Shown here: piece after piece, positions 5,322 to 8,419 of the stretch
Layout: each line of letters opens with the position of its first letter
Position numbering within the stretch: the first letter of the stretch is position 1
Source of the DNA: Chlorobium sp.
Lineage (GTDB): Bacteria; Bacteroidota; Chlorobiia; Chlorobiales; Chlorobiaceae
Length of the DNA stretch: 8,419 nucleotides
Assembly (NCBI GenBank): GCA_028278005.1
Contig: JANQFD010000094.1
Coordinates: 1 to 8,419, forward strand
Direction: 5' to 3'
Notes under the pieces: generated by a model
Databases searched by the model: none
Told to the model about the DNA's origin: nothing
The model's input: only the letters and a program-made list of their open reading frames with translations
Program-made: the position numbers and the translations under genes

Positions 5322-6199
5322 ACCGTGAACCTTTTGCCCATAATACGCCGGATTTCCACTTCAGGTCCTCACTGATGCAGACCGACAGGGGATATAAATG
5401 CCGCATAACAAACATCGTCCCCCTGACCGAGCAGGAAAAACTTTTTCAGCTCAGAATCCTCGATCCGGATGAAAGGAATCTTTTCAGATTTCGCCCCGGA
5501 CAGTTTCTCATGTTGCAGGTGCCTGGTTATGGAGAGGTACCTATCTCGATTTCGAGCTCGACAAGTAACAACGAACAGGTCGAGTTGTGCATCAGAAAAG
5601 CCGGCCATGTAACCGGCGCTCTGTTCGACGCACGGGAAGGCGCTCATGTCGCCATACGCGGACCTTTCGGTTCTTCATTCCCCATGGAGGAAATGATGGA
5701 CCGCAACGTGATTCTCGTCGCCGGCGGCCTTGGCATCGCGCCTCTCCGGGCTCCGCTTTTCTGGATCAACGATCACAGAGACCGGTACCGTGAAGTGCAC
5801 ATGCTCTACGGCACCAAAGAGCCTTCCCAGATGCTTTTCACCTACCAGTTCGAGGAATGGAAAAAAATCAACCATATCGATCTGCATACCATTGTTGAAC
5901 ACGGTTCACCGGAGTGGGATGGAAAAACAGGTATGATCACGGAGCTCTTCAGTGAAATCGATATCGACCCTGAAAATACCTACGCCATTGTCTGCGGGCC
6001 GCCTGTTATGTTCAAGTTCGTCTGTAACTACCTTGACAAAAAGGGCATACCGATGAACCGTATGTTTGTTTCACTTGAACGGCGCATGCATTGCGGAATG
6101 GGCAAATGCTGCCGCTGTATGGTTGGTTCGACATTTACCTGTGTAGACGGACCGGTATTCGATTACTGGTCGGTCATGAATCTTAAAGAAGCGATTTAA
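5282..6199 (+). CDS. hydG: Group 3b [NiFe] hydrogenase gamma subunit, FAD/NAD(P)-binding reductase
   Basis: HydG is the diaphorase module, exchanging electrons between NAD(P)(H) and the hydrogenase through FAD. The 305-residue protein shows a ferredoxin-NADP reductase-type fold. The flavin domain has FRFRPGQFLMLQVPG from residue 68 and a flavin-contact motif VPISISSS (86-93). The nucleotide domain has ILVAGGLGIAPLRAPL (from residue 144; GGLGIAPLR is the pyrophosphate loop), then MLYGTKEPSQMLF and VCGPPVMFKFV. The C-terminal [2Fe-2S] site, of the PyrK/dihydroorotate dehydrogenase B type, has Cys271, 276, 279 and 287 in CGMGKCCRC...C. The first ~35 residues before YKCRITNIVPL are not conserved-looking and overlap hydB by 40 bases. 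A shorter start at 5291 or 5375 is possible, but GGAG at 5270 favours 5282. NAD versus NADP preference cannot be read from the sequence. Confidence 0.93.
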   Translation: MHDMRFTVPGQDVNREPFAHNTPDFHFRSSLMQTDRGYKCRITNIVPLTEQEKLFQLRILDPDERNLFRFRPGQFLMLQVPGYGEVPISISSSTSNNEQVELCIRKAGHVTGALFDAREGAHVAIRGPFGSSFPMEEMMDRNVILVAGGLGIAPLRAPLFWINDHRDRYREVHMLYGTKEPSQMLFTYQFEEWKKINHIDLHTIVEHGSPEWDGKTGMITELFSEIDIDPENTYAIVCGPPVMFKFVCNYLDKKGIPMNRMFVSLERRMHCGMGKCCRCMVGSTFTCVDGPVFDYWSVMNLKEAI

Positions 6200-6203
6200 G
6201 GAG
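6198..6203 (+). promoter_or_regulatory. Ribosome-binding site deciding the GTG start of hydD
   Basis: AAGGAG overlaps the hydG stop codon and lies six bases before the GTG at 6210. The nearer ATG at 6205 is in another frame and too close to the site. This makes GTG the true hydD start. Confidence 0.8.
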
Positions 6204-6209
6204 TATGCC

Positions 6210-6974
6210 GTGCAACATCTCGGGTCCTCTCATAAAAAAATAAAAATCGGCTCATTTGATTTCACCTGTTGTGAGGGCTGCCAGTTACAGCTCGCCAACC
6301 GTGAATCAACCCTCCCGGCCTTTCTTGAACTGCTTGACATTCGCAATTTCCGCGAGATATCTTCGGAAAGAAACGATGATTACGACATTGCTCTTGTTGA
6401 AGGAAGCATCACGAGAGAGGATGAGGTTGAGCGAGTCAAAGCCATTCGGCAAAACGCCAAAGTGTTGATCGCTTACGGCAGTTGCGCCTGTTTCGGCGGG
6501 GTCAACAGCCTTAAAAACAGGTTTCCGATTGAAGAAACCGTTCGCGAGGTCTATGGTGATCAGGATATCGACACCATGCCGGTACGCAGGATCAGCGATG
6601 TTGTAAAGGTCGATTTTTCGATCCCCGGCTGTCCGGTATCGAAAGAAGAAGTTGAACGGATCATCGTCAGCGTCGCTACCGGTTCCCTGATCAATCTGCC
6701 GAAGTATCCCGTATGCGTCGAGTGCAAGCAGCGGCTTAACACCTGCCTGTTCGATCTGGGGGAAATCTGCCTGGGCCCTATAACAAGAGCGGGCTGTGAT
6801 GCTGTCTGCACCTCAGGAAAAACCGCCTGTCTCGGATGCCGCGGACCTGCCGACGACATTAATTTCGAGTCGTTCATGCAACTGGTCGCAGATCAGAAAC
6901 TGAGTCTTGAAGACCTTGATGAAAAGCTTGGATTTTATAACTGTTTCGAGGAATTCCGTCATGACAAAAGTTGA
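6210..6974 (+). CDS. hydD: Group 3b [NiFe] hydrogenase small (delta) subunit
   Basis: HydD is the small subunit that pairs with HydA and wires the NiFe site to the flavin module through Fe-S clusters. The 254-residue protein lacks a twin-arginine signal, so the enzyme is cytosolic. The proximal [4Fe-4S] ligands are visible as FTCCEGCQLQL (Cys21, Cys24), YGSCACFGG (Cys92) and IPGCPVSKEEV (Cys141). The C-terminal half carries a further cysteine set: CVECKQRLNTC (169, 172, 179), ICLGPITRAGCDAVC (187, 196, 200) and TACLGCRGP (207, 210). These are consistent with the medial and distal clusters of group 3 enzymes. The GTG start is set by AAGGAG at 6198. The gene follows hydG after 10 bases, and its end overlaps the chosen hydA start by 14 bases. 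Confidence 0.94.
   Translation: MQHLGSSHKKIKIGSFDFTCCEGCQLQLANRESTLPAFLELLDIRNFREISSERNDDYDIALVEGSITREDEVERVKAIRQNAKVLIAYGSCACFGGVNSLKNRFPIEETVREVYGDQDIDTMPVRRISDVVKVDFSIPGCPVSKEEVERIIVSVATGSLINLPKYPVCVECKQRLNTCLFDLGEICLGPITRAGCDAVCTSGKTACLGCRGPADDINFESFMQLVADQKLSLEDLDEKLGFYNCFEEFRHDKS
6948..6953 (+). promoter_or_regulatory. Ribosome-binding site deciding the hydA start
   Basis: GAGGAA lies seven bases before ATG 6961. The frame is open further upstream, but those codons sit inside hydD, have no site of this quality and add residues not expected before the conserved HITRVEGHG region. Confidence 0.75.
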
Positions 6975-8238
6975 TTGCAACATCGATGTTCACCACATTA
7001 CGAGGGTTGAAGGCCACGGTAATATTCATATCAGGATAAAGGAAGGACAGCTGGTCGAGGCAACATGGGCAGTTGTCGAAACGCCAAGATTCTTCGAAAT
7101 GATGGTCAGGGAAATGAGTGCCGAAAGAGTTCCTTTTCTGACCTCGAGGATCTGCGGCATCTGCTCGATAAGCCATTCGCTGGCAAGCATCCGCTCACTT
7201 GAACGCGCAATGGAAATCCCTGTTCCGCGTTCCGCTGAAAAACTTCGCCTGCTTGCCATGCACGGCGAAACCCTCCAAAGCCACGCTTTGCACATTTTCT
7301 TTCTTGCCGTACCGGATTTTGTCAATACACCCAGCGTACTGCCGCTTATCGAATCACATCCCGAGATCGTCCAGTCGGGATTACGGCTGAAAGAAGCGGG
7401 GAACGCCATCAGCGCACTCGTAACCGGCAGATTCACCCACCCGGTAAGCCTTGTTCTCGGAGGAGTCAGCAAAGCTCCCGAGAAAAAAGAGCTTGCCGCA
7501 CTTAAAAAACAGCTTGAAAACGTGTTAACGGATCTCGACGCCACAAGCGACTTCTGCTCAACACTTGCCATTCCTGATTTTGTAAGGGAAACCGAATTCG
7601 TCTCCCTTTACAACGGCAGCACCTATCCATTTATCGGCGGAGACCTGCTCTCGACAGACGGGGTAAGAAAAGACGAAAACGATTATCTCGCTATGACCAA
7701 CGAGTTTCAGGAAACGTTCACAACGACCAAATTCACCAGACTGAGCAGAGAGTCTTTTGCCGCTGGAGCGCTGGCCCGTTTCAACAACAACCGTGATTTT
7801 CTCCATCCCGAAGCCAAAAAGGCCGCAGTTGCTTTCAACCTGGAGCCGGTAAACCATAATCCTTTTATGAACAACATTGCTCAACTGGTGGAGTGCTACC
7901 ATATCGTGCATGACGCCATTGCAATGATCGACGAACTGCTCGATGATCCCCTCCAGGAACTGAAGTCATCCTGGAAACCGAAAGCCGGCAAAGCCACAGG
8001 AGCGGTCGAAGCCCCGCGCGGTATTCTGTATCATCACATGGAGACAGATGAAAAAGGAAAAGTGGTCAAGGGCGACTGCATCATACCGACAACCCAGAAC
8101 AACCTGAATATTCACATGGACCTGAAAGCTCTAGCGAAGCAGGCCCTGGAGCAGAAAAAAACTGACGACGAGATCAGGCAGCTTTGCGAAATGGTGGTCA
8201 GGAGTTATGATCCGTGTATCTCATGCTCGGTGCATTAG
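6961..8238 (+). CDS. hydA: Group 3b [NiFe] hydrogenase large (alpha) subunit, lacking a C-terminal extension
   Basis: HydA holds the catalytic NiFe(CN)2CO centre that splits or forms H2. From ATG 6961 it is 425 residues. The start region HHITRVEGHG contains the conserved RVEGH, with Glu17 the expected proton-relay residue. The N-terminal metal motif is RICGICSISHS (Cys65, Cys68), and the C-terminal motif is DPCISCSVH (Cys419, Cys422). Other family blocks are HGETLQSHALHIFFLAVPDF, VTGRFTHPVSLVLGG, EAPRGILYHH and PTTQNNLNIH. Most large subunits carry a short peptide after the final His that a dedicated endopeptidase removes once nickel is inserted. Here the TAG follows the His directly, so that step appears unnecessary. 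The frame is open upstream to 6907, but GAGGAA at 6948 favours 6961. It is the last gene of the operon, and a MITE-like element begins at its stop codon. Confidence 0.96.
   Translation: MTKVDCNIDVHHITRVEGHGNIHIRIKEGQLVEATWAVVETPRFFEMMVREMSAERVPFLTSRICGICSISHSLASIRSLERAMEIPVPRSAEKLRLLAMHGETLQSHALHIFFLAVPDFVNTPSVLPLIESHPEIVQSGLRLKEAGNAISALVTGRFTHPVSLVLGGVSKAPEKKELAALKKQLENVLTDLDATSDFCSTLAIPDFVRETEFVSLYNGSTYPFIGGDLLSTDGVRKDENDYLAMTNEFQETFTTTKFTRLSRESFAAGALARFNNNRDFLHPEAKKAAVAFNLEPVNHNPFMNNIAQLVECYHIVHDAIAMIDELLDDPLQELKSSWKPKAGKATGAVEAPRGILYHHMETDEKGKVVKGDCIIPTTQNNLNIHMDLKALAKQALEQKKTDDEIRQLCEMVVRSYDPCISCSVH
8233..8238. repeat. Target-site duplication, left copy (CATTAG)
   Basis: CATTAG comprises the final His codon and stop of hydA. 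The same six bases recur at 8337-8342 on the other side of the element. Confidence 0.55.
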
Positions 8239-8336
8239 GGCACCTCGAAATCCTCATGTCCCGACAAGGTCGGGACACTCCGGTTTTGAAGTTTATCCCG
8301 ATGCAATCGGGACTCATGACACTTTTTAGAGGTGCC
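8239..8336. mobile_element. 98-bp palindromic MITE-like element abutting the hydA stop
   Basis: The ends GGCACCTC (8239-8246) and GAGGTGCC (8329-8336) are exact inverted repeats, nine bases if the flanking G/C is counted. They are flanked by CATTAG at 8233-8238 and 8337-8342, which reads as a target-site duplication (or ATTA with the nine-base ends). Inside are two hairpins, TGTCCCGAC-AAG-GTCGGGACA (8257-8277) and TCCCGAT-GCA-ATCGGGA (8296-8312). The two halves of the element are diverged inverted copies of each other: each runs GGCACCTC, an A-rich spacer, CATG, then TCCCGA. It encodes nothing. It may also end or stabilise the hyd transcript as a 3' stem-loop, although no U-run follows the hairpins. 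A BIME/REP-type repeat is the main alternative. Confidence 0.72.
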
Positions 8337-8342
8337 CATTAG
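8337..8342. repeat. Target-site duplication, right copy (CATTAG)
   Basis: This is the second CATTAG. It is followed directly by TAG TGA, so the inferred empty site would read GTG CAT TAG TAG TGA, with tandem in-frame stops. Confidence 0.55.
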
Positions 8343-8419
8343 TAGTGACGTGAAACAAGTGACAAGTTCTTATGTGAGGAGTAGTGCACCTTGTGCGCGA
8401 AACGATCTTGACGACTTCG
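8343..8419 (+). other. Window end, possible start of another gene
   Basis: A GAGGAG at 8376-8381 resembles a Shine-Dalgarno site. GTG codons at 8384 (too close) and 8393 (11 bases away) are in the same frame and remain open to the edge; the second would begin MRETILTTS. The visible part is too short for identification or for certainty that it is coding. Confidence 0.25.

Noticed and set aside
6907..6960. Upstream extension of hydA by 18 codons
   Set aside because: The extra codons lie wholly inside hydD and lack a good ribosome-binding site. GAGGAA at 6948 points to the ATG at 6961.
8257..8312. The two hairpins after hydA as a CRISPR-like or riboswitch structure
   Set aside because: There are only two related stems with different loops, no spacers and no regular period. 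The terminal inverted repeats and flanking duplication fit a MITE better.

Overview
The window looks like a chromosomal segment of an anaerobic, sulfur-metabolising bacterium. A green sulfur bacterium (Chlorobi: Chlorobium, Chlorobaculum or Prosthecochloris type) is my best guess. The guess rests on a cytosolic HydBGDA-type [NiFe] hydrogenase operon, a moderate base composition and recognisable but variable Shine-Dalgarno sites. No ribosomal or photosynthesis gene is present to prove it, so the taxonomy is inference.

Layout. Positions 1-502 hold the 5' part of a minus-strand gene for a two-helix membrane protein that runs off the left edge. Positions 503-1034 are mostly non-coding and AT-rich, with a short relic that resembles the start of an IS3-family orfA (652-738). 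A minus-strand lipoprotein gene lies at 1035-1553. Positions 1647-2820 are a scrambled accessory patch. It opens with a decayed, frameshifted copy of the first ~145 bp of the downstream U32 gene region. It continues with an unrecognised acidic ORF (ending at 2000), an orphan one-helix membrane protein (2080-2484) and a hairpin-rich non-coding stretch. The intact counterpart of the repeated 145 bp begins at about 2820, so the patch lies between two diverged direct repeats. A full-length peptidase-U32-family protein follows at 2863-4110; this family is now linked to Fe-S-dependent RNA or cofactor hydroxylation.

Positions 4242-8238 are a tight four-gene operon, hydB-hydG-hydD-hydA, for a group 3b NAD(P)-linked hydrogenase (also called sulfhydrogenase). 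HydA carries the NiFe site and HydD the adjoining Fe-S clusters. HydG carries FAD, a nucleotide site and a [2Fe-2S] cluster. HydB adds two ferredoxin-like clusters. Together they couple H2 oxidation or evolution to NAD(P)(H), possibly with polysulfide reduction. The reading frames overlap or nearly touch, and a Shine-Dalgarno site precedes each start.

The right end has the clearest unusual signals. HydA stops exactly at the final metal-ligand histidine (DPCISCSVH-stop), with no C-terminal extension for a maturation protease to remove. Directly behind, a 98-bp palindromic MITE-like element (8239-8336) with inverted ends and a CATTAG duplication sits on the stop codon. Collapsing the duplication gives the same stop, so the missing tail was not caused by the insertion. 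The last ~77 bp may hold the start of another gene.
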